Counted from the stretch's first letter, positions 1 to 8,839 are shown. The stretch is 64,000 nucleotides of DNA from Alcanivorax sp. REN37 (GCF_041102775.1 NZ_JBGCUO010000002.1:62001-126000); one strand, 5' to 3'. Numbers and translations: made by a program. The notes: generated by a model from the sequence alone, not told the origin.

Positions 1-1
1 G

Positions 2-2632
2 ACCACCTTCCGCTTCCAATTCAGCCAGCCGATCGACACCGAGCAATTTGCCTACGGTGACACCGTGAAGCTGACGGACGGCACCGGCAAGCTGGTACCG
101 GCGGTGGCGCTGGCCAAGGGTCCGTATCTGACCATCGACCCGCAGCAGGACCTGACGCCGGGCAAGCGCTACGTGCTTACTTTCGGCAACCTGACCAGCA
201 CCTACGGCACCGCGCTGGCGGCGCCGTTTGGCAGCAAGCGTAGCTTCGAGTTCACGCCGAAAATGTCCGGTCCCCGTGACCTGATGGCGCTGCGGGCACC
301 GAACACCGGGCAGCCGTCGATCCTCACCGGCGACCTGATGAACATGGTGCCAGTGAAATCAGTACTGCTGGGTGATGACACCGAGTCAGCGCAGGAAGGC
401 GATGTCTATACCGAACTCGGCTATGCGCCGCTGTTCGAGAACGACATCCTGCCGGTGCGCTTGCCGCGTGGTGGCATGCTCACCGGCGGCGCGCTGGACG
501 TCTTGGTGGGCGGCCACGTGCCGGCCGGTTTCGATTCCGGTGCGGTACGGGTGCAGTTCATCACCGACGCCACCGGCTACCTGCTGCCGAACCCGCACAC
601 TCGCCTGTCAGAAGCGCCGCGCCAACTGCGCATGTTTATGGACGTGGCCATCGTCACCGATGACGCGCGCGCTAACGCGGCCTTCAACCAGGACATCCTG
701 CACATGGAACTGGTGGGCATGGCGATCGTGAAGGATGGCGTGCTGGTGGCAGATGCCGTCACCGTGGTGGAAAACGATGTGCTCGGCGTGGAGTACGCCC
801 ACGGCACGCTGAGCTTCCACATGGAGTCTTACCGGGATCCCAAGGACGCGCCCGCGCAACCGCAGGACACCACCCCGCCGCAGCTGCTGTCGTGGCTGCC
901 GGGTCCGGGGGCACTGGAAAGCAACCCGACGCCAGAATCGTTGGAAAAAAGCCTCGCCATGCGGCCCGGCGATCCGATCGTGCTCAACTTCACCGAGCCG
1001 CTGGAACCGAACTCGCTGACCCGCAACGTCACCCTGCGCAAGAGCGATGGCAGCAGCCTGCCGGTGGAGATCCGCCGTGACGGTGCTGCGGTGGTGATCC
1101 GCGCCGGTCTCGAGCTGAGCGAAAGCTACACGCTGGAACTGGACGGTGGCATTACCGACCTGGCCGGCAACGCGCTGGCGGCGCAAACGCTGCGCTTTGA
1201 CATGCCGCTGGCGGCCGCTGGTGGCCAGGTGTCGCCGTTCGTGATCGGCTCCTACCCAGGCTTCCCCTGCGTGCTGGAAGAAACCCGTCTGCGTGATGGC
1301 GTGGTCGGTTCCTGCAAAGGCACCAACAGCCGCGAGGACCGGTTGCCGATGCCGTACATGCCGTCTGACCGCCCGATCGTGGTGCGTTTCTCGCAACCGG
1401 TGAATCCAGACAGCGTGCTGCTCGGCACCACCTTCAAGGTGTTCAAGGTGGCCGAAGACGGTACTCCGGTGAGCGGCAGCGACGTGGATGGCGACCTGAC
1501 CGTCAAGGGTCGTGAGATGCGCTTCATGCCGGCCCAGCGCTGGGATGAAGGAGCGCTGTACGCCTACGAACTGGTTTCCAACGGCAATGCGCGCAGCGAT
1601 CAGTGCAACCCGAGCAGCGCCATCTGCGGCGCCAACGGCCTGCCGCTGAAAACCGAGCTGTTTGCCCAGTCGGCTGATAAAGCGCCGCCGATGAACGGCG
1701 GTGGTGCGGTCATGCGCATCTACTTCACTGGCGCTGAGCCGGTGCCGTGGGTGTTCCAGGGGCTCGACAACCTGCCGACCGCCGACATCAACGGCAATGC
1801 CAAGTGGGATGACGGCGAAGGCAGCGCCTACAACGATCCGCTGTACCTGCATAACAGCGCGCGGGTGCAAGTGACGGGCGTGGGTGGCTCGGTGGCCAAG
1901 GCGTCACTGGGCTGCGACATCGGCAAGACCTGCCCGGAGCGTCATTACATCTATCAGACCGGTGGCCTGATGGCGGATGTGGTGGGCTTCATTTCCGCCG
2001 AGGAACTGGCTAACGATCCCAACCCGGCTTATGGGCGCATTCCCCAGGAAGTGCTGGATAACGGCGGCATTCTGGTATGGCTGTACCCGACCGTGATCCA
2101 GTCCACTGACCTGACCGTGTACACCGAGACCACCCTAGGCGGTATTGCCAAGAGTGGGCCGGCGCCGACTGGGCCGCAGTACATGCGAATGCGTTCCACC
2201 TGTGATGGTCGTGCACCTCAGGATGGCAGACCGGAACCGCAACACTCGCAGCGTAACGAGCGCCGTTGCGGGCCCGGCGAGCATGGTCTGATTCCAAGCT
2301 GGATCGTCGACACCGGCGAAGGCGAGCCGCAGTACCTGTCGGTGCTGGACCTGTACCTGGACTCTCCGCAACTGGAGCCGAAGGTCTGGCTGCTGGGCTT
2401 CATCGAAAGCAAGTTGGCGCACAACCAACTGGGCTACGGCTTCAGCCTGGATCTGAAAGGGCCGCTGCGCTTCTACGATGATGGCCGCATGCAGATCATT
2501 CAGGTCAACCGCGACGCGGTGCCGCTGAAAGTGGATTTGTTGGCACTCGGTTTCCTCGAAGCCAACGTTGATCTGGAAATCCCCGCCCAGGCGGTGAACC
2601 TGAACTACATGTCCCGACCGGCGAAACACTGA
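2..2632 (+). CDS. Large Ig-like domain (Big_5/SbsA-type) surface protein, 5' end missing
   Basis: The reading frame is open from the first full codon of the window, so the start lies upstream; about 876 residues are visible. At least two segments look like bacterial Ig-like (Big_5/SbsA) domains. One reads 'VLNFTEPLEPNSLTRNVTL' and ends in 'DLAGNALAAQTLRF'; another begins 'PIVVRFSQPVNPDSVLL'. A cysteine-containing insert (CNPSSAICG) and a C-terminal part without obvious repeats follow. Such proteins are usually exported or cell-surface lipoproteins, but the signal peptide is outside the window. A strong terminator follows the stop codon, so this is the end of its transcript. The exact function is unknown. 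Cell adhesion or polymer binding is only a guess from the domain type. Confidence 0.8.
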   Translation, partial: TTFRFQFSQPIDTEQFAYGDTVKLTDGTGKLVPAVALAKGPYLTIDPQQDLTPGKRYVLTFGNLTSTYGTALAAPFGSKRSFEFTPKMSGPRDLMALRAPNTGQPSILTGDLMNMVPVKSVLLGDDTESAQEGDVYTELGYAPLFENDILPVRLPRGGMLTGGALDVLVGGHVPAGFDSGAVRVQFITDATGYLLPNPHTRLSEAPRQLRMFMDVAIVTDDARANAAFNQDILHMELVGMAIVKDGVLVADAVTVVENDVLGVEYAHGTLSFHMESYRDPKDAPAQPQDTTPPQLLSWLPGPGALESNPTPESLEKSLAMRPGDPIVLNFTEPLEPNSLTRNVTLRKSDGSSLPVEIRRDGAAVVIRAGLELSESYTLELDGGITDLAGNALAAQTLRFDMPLAAAGGQVSPFVIGSYPGFPCVLEETRLRDGVVGSCKGTNSREDRLPMPYMPSDRPIVVRFSQPVNPDSVLLGTTFKVFKVAEDGTPVSGSDVDGDLTVKGREMRFMPAQRWDEGALYAYELVSNGNARSDQCNPSSAICGANGLPLKTELFAQSADKAPPMNGGGAVMRIYFTGAEPVPWVFQGLDNLPTADINGNAKWDDGEGSAYNDPLYLHNSARVQVTGVGGSVAKASLGCDIGKTCPERHYIYQTGGLMADVVGFISAEELANDPNPAYGRIPQEVLDNGGILVWLYPTVIQSTDLTVYTETTLGGIAKSGPAPTGPQYMRMRSTCDGRAPQDGRPEPQHSQRNERRCGPGEHGLIPSWIVDTGEGEPQYLSVLDLYLDSPQLEPKVWLLGFIESKLAHNQLGYGFSLDLKGPLRFYDDGRMQIIQVNRDAVPLKVDLLALGFLEANVDLEIPAQAVNLNYMSRPAKH

Positions 2633-2643
2633 GCCGTCCCTGA

Positions 2644-2677
2644 CGCCACCCGGCCTGCGCCGGGTGGCGTTTTTTTT
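2644..2677 (+). terminator. Rho-independent terminator after the Ig-domain gene
   Basis: A perfect 11-bp stem (CGCCACCCGGC / GCCGGGTGGCG) with a 4-nt loop is followed by eight T residues, 11 bases after the stop codon. Confidence 0.93.
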
Positions 2678-2770
2678 GTGCCGCCTTCAGCGGTGGTTGC
2701 AGGTAGAATCCCGCCGCAGATGGGTGGCCGATGCCGCCCGCCCCGAGTCTGAGTCAAGGAGCCTGTGACC

Positions 2771-3160
2771 ATGAGCGAACTGCGTGCCGAGCTGCGCTAT
2801 GCCGATACCCACGAGTGGATCCGTCTGGAAGATGACGGCACCGCCTATGTCGGCATCACCGATCATGCCCAACAAGCCATGGGCGATCTGGTCTACGTGG
2901 AAACCCCGGATCTGGACAGCGAACTGGAAGCCGGCGCCGAAGCCGGTGCGGTGGAGTCAGTGAAGGCTGCCTCCGACATTTACGCGCCGGTGGCCGGCAC
3001 TGTGGTGGCGGTCAACGACGCGCTGGAAGACACCCCGGAGCTGGTCAACCAAGACCCCTACGGTGACGGTTGGCTGTTCCGCCTGCGTATCAACGATGCC
3101 GCCGAGCTGGAGCAGTTGCTCAGCGCTGACGAGTATCAGGCGCGCCTCGACGATCACTGA
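2771..3160 (+). CDS. gcvH: Glycine cleavage system H protein
   Basis: This is the lipoyl carrier of the glycine cleavage complex, shuttling the aminomethyl group between GcvP, GcvT and Lpd in the cytoplasm. It has 129 residues, the normal size for GcvH. The lipoylation motif is ESVKAASD with acceptor Lys65, in the usual setting after a GDLVYVETP strand. An in-frame GTG lies at 2765, but AAGGAG at 2756-2761 is only 3 nt from it and 9 nt from the ATG at 2771, so the ATG is preferred. gcvT and gcvP are not adjacent: the gene stands alone between the Ig-domain gene and an enoyl-CoA hydratase. The partners are presumably elsewhere. Confidence 0.95.
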   Translation: MSELRAELRYADTHEWIRLEDDGTAYVGITDHAQQAMGDLVYVETPDLDSELEAGAEAGAVESVKAASDIYAPVAGTVVAVNDALEDTPELVNQDPYGDGWLFRLRINDAAELEQLLSADEYQARLDDH

Positions 3161-3217
3161 CCGGCAGTGACACGCACGGTTACGTTCCGGTCCTACGGTG
3201 GCGCAGCTGCGGCTCGC

Positions 3218-3223
3218 TATACT
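3218..3223 (+). promoter_or_regulatory. Possible -10 element for the enoyl-CoA hydratase gene
   Basis: TATACT lies 53 bases before the ATG at 3277 in an otherwise G+C-rich gap. No convincing -35 is seen at the right spacing, so this is tentative. Confidence 0.35.
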
Positions 3224-3276
3224 GGGCCGCTTGATTCCCCGGGCCCGCGAGGCGGGCCTACCGCCAGGAGTTTCCC

Positions 3277-4062
3277 ATGACCATTTCCTCATCCTGCGCC
3301 GACATTGCCATTGAGCAGCGCGGCCAGGTTCTGGAGCTGCACATGCAGCGTCCGGAGCGCAAAAACGCCCTGACCCATGCCATGTACACCGCCCTTAATG
3401 CGGCGTTGCGGGCTGCCGATGAAGACAGCTCGGTGCGGGTGGTACTGATCACCGGTACGGACGATTGCTTCACCGCCGGCAATGACATGAGCGACTTCCT
3501 GCAGCACCCGCCGTCCGGCCCGGACGCGCCGGTGATGCAGTTCCTTGAGCTGCTGCGCACCTTCCGCAAGCCGCTGGTGGCCGCGGTGAACGGTGCCGCG
3601 ATTGGCGTCGGCACCACCATGCTGCTGCATTGTGATCTGGTGTATTGCGGCCGCAGCGCGCGCCTGCAGATGCCGTTCGTGAGCCTGGGGTTGTGCCCGG
3701 AAGCCGGCTCCAGCTTCCTGCTGGCGCAGGCGATTGGTCCGGCCAAGGCCGCCGAATTGCTGCTGCTGGCGGAAACCATCACCGGTGAACGGGCGTTGGA
3801 ACTGGGCATTGCCAATGGCGTGTGTGACGACGCTAACTACTTGGCCAAGGCGCGCGGCGCCGCCGAGCGACTGGCGGCGATGCCGCCGGCATCAGTGCGG
3901 CTGACCAAGGAATTGATGCGCGCGCCCCATGCCGAGGTATTGGCCGCGCAGATGGCCCGTGAAGGCGCAGAGTTCGTGCAGCGGCTGACGTCCCCGGAAG
4001 CACGCGAAGCGATGACCGCTTTCGTCGAGAAACGCGCGCCGGACTTCAGCCGTTTCGACTGA
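3277..4062 (+). CDS. Enoyl-CoA hydratase/isomerase family protein
   Basis: A crotonase-fold acyl-CoA enzyme of 261 residues. It carries the family's RPERKNAL start strand, the oxyanion-hole segments (FTAGNDMSDF near 66-75 and NGAAIGVGT near 105-113) and a signature helix. In hydratases the first catalytic Glu lies in the strand before 'LGTIPGAGG'. Here that position is Phe133 (MPFVSLGL), and a Glu instead sits in 'LCPEAGSS' (Glu142). That is the place used by peroxisomal-type delta3,delta2-enoyl-CoA isomerases (PEGCSS). An isomerase role in unsaturated fatty acid beta-oxidation is therefore as likely as hydration. A CAGGAG site precedes the ATG. The 3' end overlaps the convergent imelysin-like gene by 17 bases. 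Confidence 0.85.
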   Translation: MTISSSCADIAIEQRGQVLELHMQRPERKNALTHAMYTALNAALRAADEDSSVRVVLITGTDDCFTAGNDMSDFLQHPPSGPDAPVMQFLELLRTFRKPLVAAVNGAAIGVGTTMLLHCDLVYCGRSARLQMPFVSLGLCPEAGSSFLLAQAIGPAKAAELLLLAETITGERALELGIANGVCDDANYLAKARGAAERLAAMPPASVRLTKELMRAPHAEVLAAQMAREGAEFVQRLTSPEAREAMTAFVEKRAPDFSRFD

Positions 4063-5128
4063 GCGCTGACGCGCGGCCCGGCGGCCGCATCAGCAAGGCC
4101 CCCAGGGCGGCATAGTCCTGGGGCGCCTGCTGCCATTGCTTGGACAGCTGGGCGGCAAACACCGGCGCCGTTTGTTCCAGAACCGCCCACAGGGCCTGGC
4201 TCGCTTCGCTGTCGCGGTCGAGCCAAAACGCCAGTGTTTGTTGGTGACTGTGCTCGATCAGGGCGCGGCTTTCAGCCGCTAAGTAGTGGCCGCTGAACAG
4301 ATCGGCAGCGGCGTCGAGGGAACCGGCCCGTGCCAGCCGCACACTGGTGCGGCCGAGTGCTCTGACCAGCGCGCCGACATGGTGGGCACTTTCTTCTTCC
4401 TGCAATACCGGCCGGGTCAGCTCGCGCAGGTCATCCAGCAGGATCCGTGACACCACCGTCAGATAGCTGCGGCGCCGGTTCTCCGGTCGTTCCGATACTG
4501 GCCCCTGGTGACTGGGCAGACTTTCGGTGACCGCGCGGAAATCCTGCGGTTGACGCGGACTGTCCGCCAATCCGAACAGCAGCAACTGCACCACTTGGAA
4601 GCCGACGCTGACTTCGGTGGCGTCGGTGATGTTCTGCTGTGCCAACAGGGTGCGGCGGTCCATGGTCAGCGACACGTCGTAGATGATGCCGCTCTCGGGC
4701 CAGCCGGGGACGTAATCCACATAGCCGGGCAGCAGCGGCCAGCGATCGGTCTGTTGCAGCACCGCTTCCAACTCTGGCTCTAACTGCGCCTGAGTGGCGA
4801 GCAGTGGCCAGGCTTGGTTGTAGGCGCGGTAACTGTCTTCCCACGCTGCACGGGCGGCGGCCAGCTGCGCGGCATCTGGCTGCGCTAGCAGGCGCTCCAG
4901 CGCCGCCTGCAACGGTGCCATCTGTTGGTGCAGTGCTGCCAGCACTTCGCTGCGCGCATTGCGGAATGCACGATCAGCTACTGCCAGTTCTGCGTCAGCG
5001 CTTTCCACCGCCGCCGCAGCTGGGCGCGGCAGCGGTGGTTCCGACGCGGTGGGCGCCGGCGGATCGCAGGCCGCCAGCCATGCCAGCGGCAGCAGGGCGA
5101 CCCAGCGCAAACCGGAGTGAGCCCTCAT
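4046..5128 (-). CDS. Imelysin-like (M75 family) lipoprotein
   Basis: A 360-residue predicted lipoprotein. A short hydrophobic signal ends in LAAC (lipid-modified Cys21), followed by a Pro/Ala-rich linker. The body resembles imelysin/IrpA or EfeO-type proteins, with 'WPLLPGYVDYVPGWPESGI' around 130-147 and the helix VGFQVVQLLLFG at 175-186. The family's conserved GxHxxE is here GFQVVQ, so both the His and the Glu are replaced by Gln (178 and 181) and metal binding may be altered. It starts 4 bases after the HAD phosphatase stop, so the two are probably one operon. Imelysins are often iron-linked, but no iron genes or Fur site are seen here. Confidence 0.7.
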   Translation of the reverse strand: MRAHSGLRWVALLPLAWLAACDPPAPTASEPPLPRPAAAAVESADAELAVADRAFRNARSEVLAALHQQMAPLQAALERLLAQPDAAQLAAARAAWEDSYRAYNQAWPLLATQAQLEPELEAVLQQTDRWPLLPGYVDYVPGWPESGIIYDVSLTMDRRTLLAQQNITDATEVSVGFQVVQLLLFGLADSPRQPQDFRAVTESLPSHQGPVSERPENRRRSYLTVVSRILLDDLRELTRPVLQEEESAHHVGALVRALGRTSVRLARAGSLDAAADLFSGHYLAAESRALIEHSHQQTLAFWLDRDSEASQALWAVLEQTAPVFAAQLSKQWQQAPQDYAALGALLMRPPGRASALSRNG

Positions 5129-5132
5129 CGCT

Positions 5133-5789
5133 TTAGTCGCGCAGGCTGATCACGGACCAGCCCCGTTCATTGGCCACGGCACGCAAGTGATCGTCCGGGT
5201 CTACCGCCACCGGATGATCGACCACTTCCAGCAGCGGCAGGTCGTTGCGTGAGTCGCTGTAGAACCAAGCGCCGTCCAGCGTGTGGTCGGTGGTGGCCAG
5301 CCAGGCGTTGAGGTTGTGAATCTTACCGTCCTGGAAGCACGGCACGCCGACGATCTCGCCAGTGTAGCGGCCGTCGCGCAGTTCAGACTCGGTGGCCAGC
5401 ATGTGATCAACACCCAGCAGTTCTGCGATTGGCGCGGTCACAAAGTCGTTGGTGGCGGTGATGATCAGCAGGAAGTGGCCTTGCTCACGGTGCCATTGCA
5501 GCAGTGCGCTGGCTTTCGGCAGCAGGATTTTGCTCAACTCATCGCGCATGAACTCGGCGCGCCATTGGTGCAGTTGTTCCAGCGGGTGCTGGGTCAGCAC
5601 CGCCATGGCGAAGCGCAGGTAGGCCATCTGGTCCAGGCTGCCGTTCAGGTAGTCCTGGTAGAACTGATCATTGCGGGCTTTGTAGTCGCCGGCGTCGATA
5701 ATGCCGCGGGCCACCAAGTAGTCGCCCCACAGGTGATCCGAGTCGCCGCCGATCAGGGTGTTGTCCAGATCGAAAATTGCGAGAGTCAT
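5133..5789 (-). CDS. HAD subfamily IB phosphatase, probable histidinol-phosphatase
   Basis: A SerB-like HAD phosphatase of 218 residues. Motif I is FDLDNTL (Asp7 nucleophile, Asp9), motif II is in 'LLIITATND', and motif IV is 'YSDSRNDLPLLE'. It lies head-to-head with rppH and ptsP, the same arrangement as P. aeruginosa PA0335-PA0336-PA0337. PA0335 has been reported to be a histidinol-phosphate phosphatase. The hisB in this window (53876-54490) encodes only the dehydratase domain, so a separate phosphatase is required, which supports that role by inference. The imelysin-like gene follows 4 bases later. Serine-phosphate or another phosphomonoester substrate is the alternative. Confidence 0.8.
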   Translation of the reverse strand: MTLAIFDLDNTLIGGDSDHLWGDYLVARGIIDAGDYKARNDQFYQDYLNGSLDQMAYLRFAMAVLTQHPLEQLHQWRAEFMRDELSKILLPKASALLQWHREQGHFLLIITATNDFVTAPIAELLGVDHMLATESELRDGRYTGEIVGVPCFQDGKIHNLNAWLATTDHTLDGAWFYSDSRNDLPLLEVVDHPVAVDPDDHLRAVANERGWSVISLRD

Positions 5790-5837
5790 GAGCAGGCTCC
5801 AAGGGTCTCAAAAGGCCGATGACAAAAAGCGGCCGCT

Positions 5838-5843
5838 AGAATA
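5838..5843 (-). promoter_or_regulatory. Extended -10 promoter of the HAD phosphatase gene
   Basis: On the minus strand the sequence reads TGC-TATTCT, an extended -10, about 50 bases before the start at 5789. No good -35 is apparent. Confidence 0.45.
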
Positions 5844-5857
5844 GCAGAGCAAGTGCG

Positions 5858-5887
5858 TTGATTGGGTACGGCTCGGCAAGGTTTAAT
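5858..5887 (+). promoter_or_regulatory. Probable sigma-70 promoter of rppH-ptsP
   Basis: TTGATT (5858-5863) is separated by 18 nt from TTTAAT (5882-5887), 26 bases before the rppH start. Confidence 0.5.
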
Positions 5888-5913
5888 GGGCCGGTGATCA
5901 GGCAGGCAGGACC

Positions 5914-6423
5914 ATGACGGGCATTATTGATGAACAGGGCTTTCGACTGAATGTCGGCATCATCATTGTCGACGCTGGAGGCCGCGTGTTCTGGGGCCGT
6001 CGAGTGGGCCGCCGTGACGCTTGGCAGTTCCCCCAGGGCGGCATGATGCCGGGTGAAACCCCGGAGCAGACGCTCTATCGCGAGCTGGAAGAAGAAGTCG
6101 GATTGCGTCCCGGGGATGTGGAAATCCTTGCCAGCACCCGTGGTTGGCTTAGCTACCGCTTACCGCGCCGTTTCATGCGTCGACACGTGGAAGTGGGCCA
6201 GCGTCAGTGCATTGGCCAGCGGCAGAAATGGTTCCTGCTGCGGCTGGTGGGGAATGAGGATCGCATCGACCTGGCGCGCAGCGAGACGCCAGAATTCCAA
6301 GCTTGGCGCTGGGTGAGCTACTGGTACCCGATCCGCAAGGTGGTGCACTTCAAACGCGGCGTCTATGCGCGGGCGTTGAAGGAATTGGCACCGATCGCCA
6401 AGCGAGAAATGCCCTCGAACTGA
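5914..6423 (+). CDS. rppH: RNA pyrophosphohydrolase
   Basis: A Nudix hydrolase that removes pyrophosphate from the 5' end of triphosphorylated mRNA and so opens it to RNase E decay. It has 169 residues, within the family range. The N-terminus ([11 protein letters not shown]) and the Nudix box '[20 protein letters not shown]' followed by VGL are typical of RppH, as is the [11 protein letters not shown] strand. The ATG follows a GGCAGG stretch. ptsP begins 19 bases after the stop, as in Pseudomonas and E. coli, so the two are likely cotranscribed. Confidence 0.95.
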   Translation: MTGIIDEQGFRLNVGIIIVDAGGRVFWGRRVGRRDAWQFPQGGMMPGETPEQTLYRELEEEVGLRPGDVEILASTRGWLSYRLPRRFMRRHVEVGQRQCIGQRQKWFLLRLVGNEDRIDLARSETPEFQAWRWVSYWYPIRKVVHFKRGVYARALKELAPIAKREMPSN

Positions 6424-6442
6424 CTCTGCCAAGGCCAGGCTG

Positions 6443-8713
6443 ATGCTCGACACCCTCCGTCGAATCGTGCAGGAAGTGAACAGCGCTGCGGATCTAAAAG
6501 ATGCGCTGGAGCTGATGACGCGCCGTGTGCGCGATGCCATGGGCACCGAAGTCTGTTCGATCTACCTGCTCGATGCCCAAGAGCAACGCTATGTGCTGAT
6601 GGCTTCGGAAGGCTTGAAGCGGGAAGCGGTTGGCTGCGTCAGCCTCGGTGCCACCGAAGGGCTGGTGGGGCTGGTGGGCATGCGCGAAGAGCCGGTTAAC
6701 CTCGAGGATGCGTTCTCGCATCCGAAATTCCTCTACCTTGCCGAAACCGGCGAGGATCCGTTCCACGCCTTCCTTGGTGTCCCGGTGATGAACCAGGGCA
6801 AGGTACTCGGCGTGCTGGTGGTGCAGCAGCGCGACAACCGCCGCTTCGACCAGAGTGAAGAAGCGTTTTTGGTAACCCTGTCTGCGCAGCTGTCGGCAGT
6901 GGTGGCCCATGCCCGCGCCAATGGTTCCATCGAAGCGCTGGCGCGCAAAGCCGCGCCGAACAGCACCGCCATCTACGAAGGTTTGGTCGGCGCCAGCGGT
7001 GCTGCCATCGGCACTGCAGTGTTGCTGTTCCCGCCGGCAGACCTGGCGGCGGTGCCAGACCGGGAAGCGGAAGACATCGAAGCTGAAGTGGCGCTGCTGG
7101 AATCGGCGTTGGTGCGCGTGCGTGCCGACGTGCGCGCGCTGTCGGAACGCGCGCGCGGCCGGCTCGGCGATGCCGAACAGGAGTTGTTCGAAGTGTATTT
7201 GCGCATGCTCGACAAGCATGCGCTGGCCGGCGAAATCGTCGCCAGCATCCGTGAAGGGCATTGGGCTCAAGGTGCCCTGCGCACCGTCATCGACACCCAC
7301 GTGCGCGCGTTCGAGATGATGGATGACGATTACCTGCGCGAGCGAGCCGCGGATGTGCGTGATCTTGGCCGCCGGGTGCTGGCGGAGCTGCAAAGCCGCA
7401 ATCGCCGGCCCCAAGCGTTTCCCGACAACGCCATCCTGATGGGCGAAGAAATCACTCCCACCATGCTGCTGGAAGTGCCGCAAAGCCGGGTGGCAGGCAT
7501 TGCCACCATCCAGGGTTCGCGCAACTCGCACATGGCCATTTTGGCGCGCGCGATGGGCATCCCGACGGTGGTGGCGCCGAGCCTGCCGCTCAAGCAGCTG
7601 GATGGCCGTGAGCTGATCGTCGATGGTTTTCGTGGCCGGGTGATTGCCAATCCGCCGGCGGAGCTGCGCCACCAGTTTCAAGTGATCATCGACGAAGAAC
7701 GCACGTTGATGGCGGGGCTGGAAAAGTTGCGTGAGCTGCCGGCGGAAACCCGCGACGGCCAGCGTATCGCACTGCAGGTGAACACCGGTTTGTTCACCGA
7801 TATCAGCCGTTCCTTGCAGCGCGGCGCGGAAGGCGTCGGCCTGTACCGCACCGAAATCCCGTTCATGATCCGCGACCGCTTCCCGTCCGAGGAAGAGCAG
7901 CAACGCATCTACCGCGAACAGTTGCAGTCGTTTGCGCCGCATCCGGTCACCATGCGCACGCTGGACGTGGGCGGTGACAAGGCGCTGCCCTATTTTCCCA
8001 TTGTTGAGGACAACCCGTTCCTCGGCTGGCGCGGCATCCGCGTCACGCTCGACCACCCGGAAATCTTCACCACCCAACTGCGCGCCATGCTGCGTGCTAG
8101 CGAGGGGTTGGACAATCTGCGCATCCTGCTGCCGATGGTGAGCTCGGTGTTTGAGGTGGAAGAGGCGCAGCAGCTGATCCACCGCGCTTGGCTGGAAGTG
8201 TGTGAAGAAGGCGCCGACATTCTGCTGCCGCCGGTGGGCGCGATGATCGAAGTGCCGGCGGCGGTCTACCAAGCGCGAGCGTTGGCACAGCGGGTCGATT
8301 TTCTGTCGGTGGGCACCAACGACCTGACCCAGTACCTGCTGGCGGTGGACCGCAATAACCGCCGCGTGGCCGACCTCTACAACTTCTACCATCCGGCGGT
8401 GCTGCATGCGCTGGCGCAGATCGTCGCCGCCGCCGCCGCCGAAGGCAAACCGGTGTCGGTATGCGGCGAAATGGCCGGCGATCCGGGCACCGCCTTGCTG
8501 TTGGTGGCGATGGGGGTGGAAGTGCTGTCAATGAACGCGCCCAACTTGCTCAAGGTGAAGGCGGCGATCCGCAATGTTGCCCGCAGCGATCTCGAGCAAC
8601 TGCTGGCCGAGGTGCTGCAGATGGACAACGGCGAGGTGATCGAGGCTTACGTGGCGCTGCAGCTGGAACGTGCGGGGCTGGAAGAGCTGCTGGGCAAGCG
8701 CGTCGTGGCGTGA
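6443..8713 (+). CDS. ptsP: Phosphoenolpyruvate-protein phosphotransferase, nitrogen PTS enzyme I
   Basis: Enzyme I-Ntr takes phosphate from PEP and passes it to NPr (PtsO) and then PtsN. This regulates nitrogen, potassium and carbon-storage functions. The 756 residues show an N-terminal GAF domain (about 17-155) that marks EI-Ntr rather than sugar-PTS EI. Next come the NPr-binding helical domain, the phosphorylated His363 in GSRNSHMAILAR, and a PEP-binding TIM barrel with SVGTNDLTQYL and a CGEMAGDP loop near the C-terminus. The reading frame is intact. ptsN and ptsO are not in the window. Confidence 0.96.
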   Translation: MLDTLRRIVQEVNSAADLKDALELMTRRVRDAMGTEVCSIYLLDAQEQRYVLMASEGLKREAVGCVSLGATEGLVGLVGMREEPVNLEDAFSHPKFLYLAETGEDPFHAFLGVPVMNQGKVLGVLVVQQRDNRRFDQSEEAFLVTLSAQLSAVVAHARANGSIEALARKAAPNSTAIYEGLVGASGAAIGTAVLLFPPADLAAVPDREAEDIEAEVALLESALVRVRADVRALSERARGRLGDAEQELFEVYLRMLDKHALAGEIVASIREGHWAQGALRTVIDTHVRAFEMMDDDYLRERAADVRDLGRRVLAELQSRNRRPQAFPDNAILMGEEITPTMLLEVPQSRVAGIATIQGSRNSHMAILARAMGIPTVVAPSLPLKQLDGRELIVDGFRGRVIANPPAELRHQFQVIIDEERTLMAGLEKLRELPAETRDGQRIALQVNTGLFTDISRSLQRGAEGVGLYRTEIPFMIRDRFPSEEEQQRIYREQLQSFAPHPVTMRTLDVGGDKALPYFPIVEDNPFLGWRGIRVTLDHPEIFTTQLRAMLRASEGLDNLRILLPMVSSVFEVEEAQQLIHRAWLEVCEEGADILLPPVGAMIEVPAAVYQARALAQRVDFLSVGTNDLTQYLLAVDRNNRRVADLYNFYHPAVLHALAQIVAAAAAEGKPVSVCGEMAGDPGTALLLVAMGVEVLSMNAPNLLKVKAAIRNVARSDLEQLLAEVLQMDNGEVIEAYVALQLERAGLEELLGKRVVA

Positions 8714-8839
8714 GCAGTTGCCGCAGTGACAGTCGTCGGGGTGGTATGCGGCCTATGGGCCGGCGCAGGGCAGTGGCTATCATCGGCGTCCTCTGAGCGG
8801 CCCTTCGGCCGTCCCCCGATCCGAGACAGGAAGCAGACA

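Noticed and set aside
608..1870. Open frame antisense to the Ig-domain gene
   Set aside because: It is composition-driven; the plus frame is continuous, has recognisable domains and ends before a terminator.
6494..8407. Long open frame antisense to ptsP
   Set aside because: The sense strand encodes a complete PtsP with all catalytic motifs; the antisense protein is His/Arg/Gln-rich, as expected from G+C-rich codon complement.
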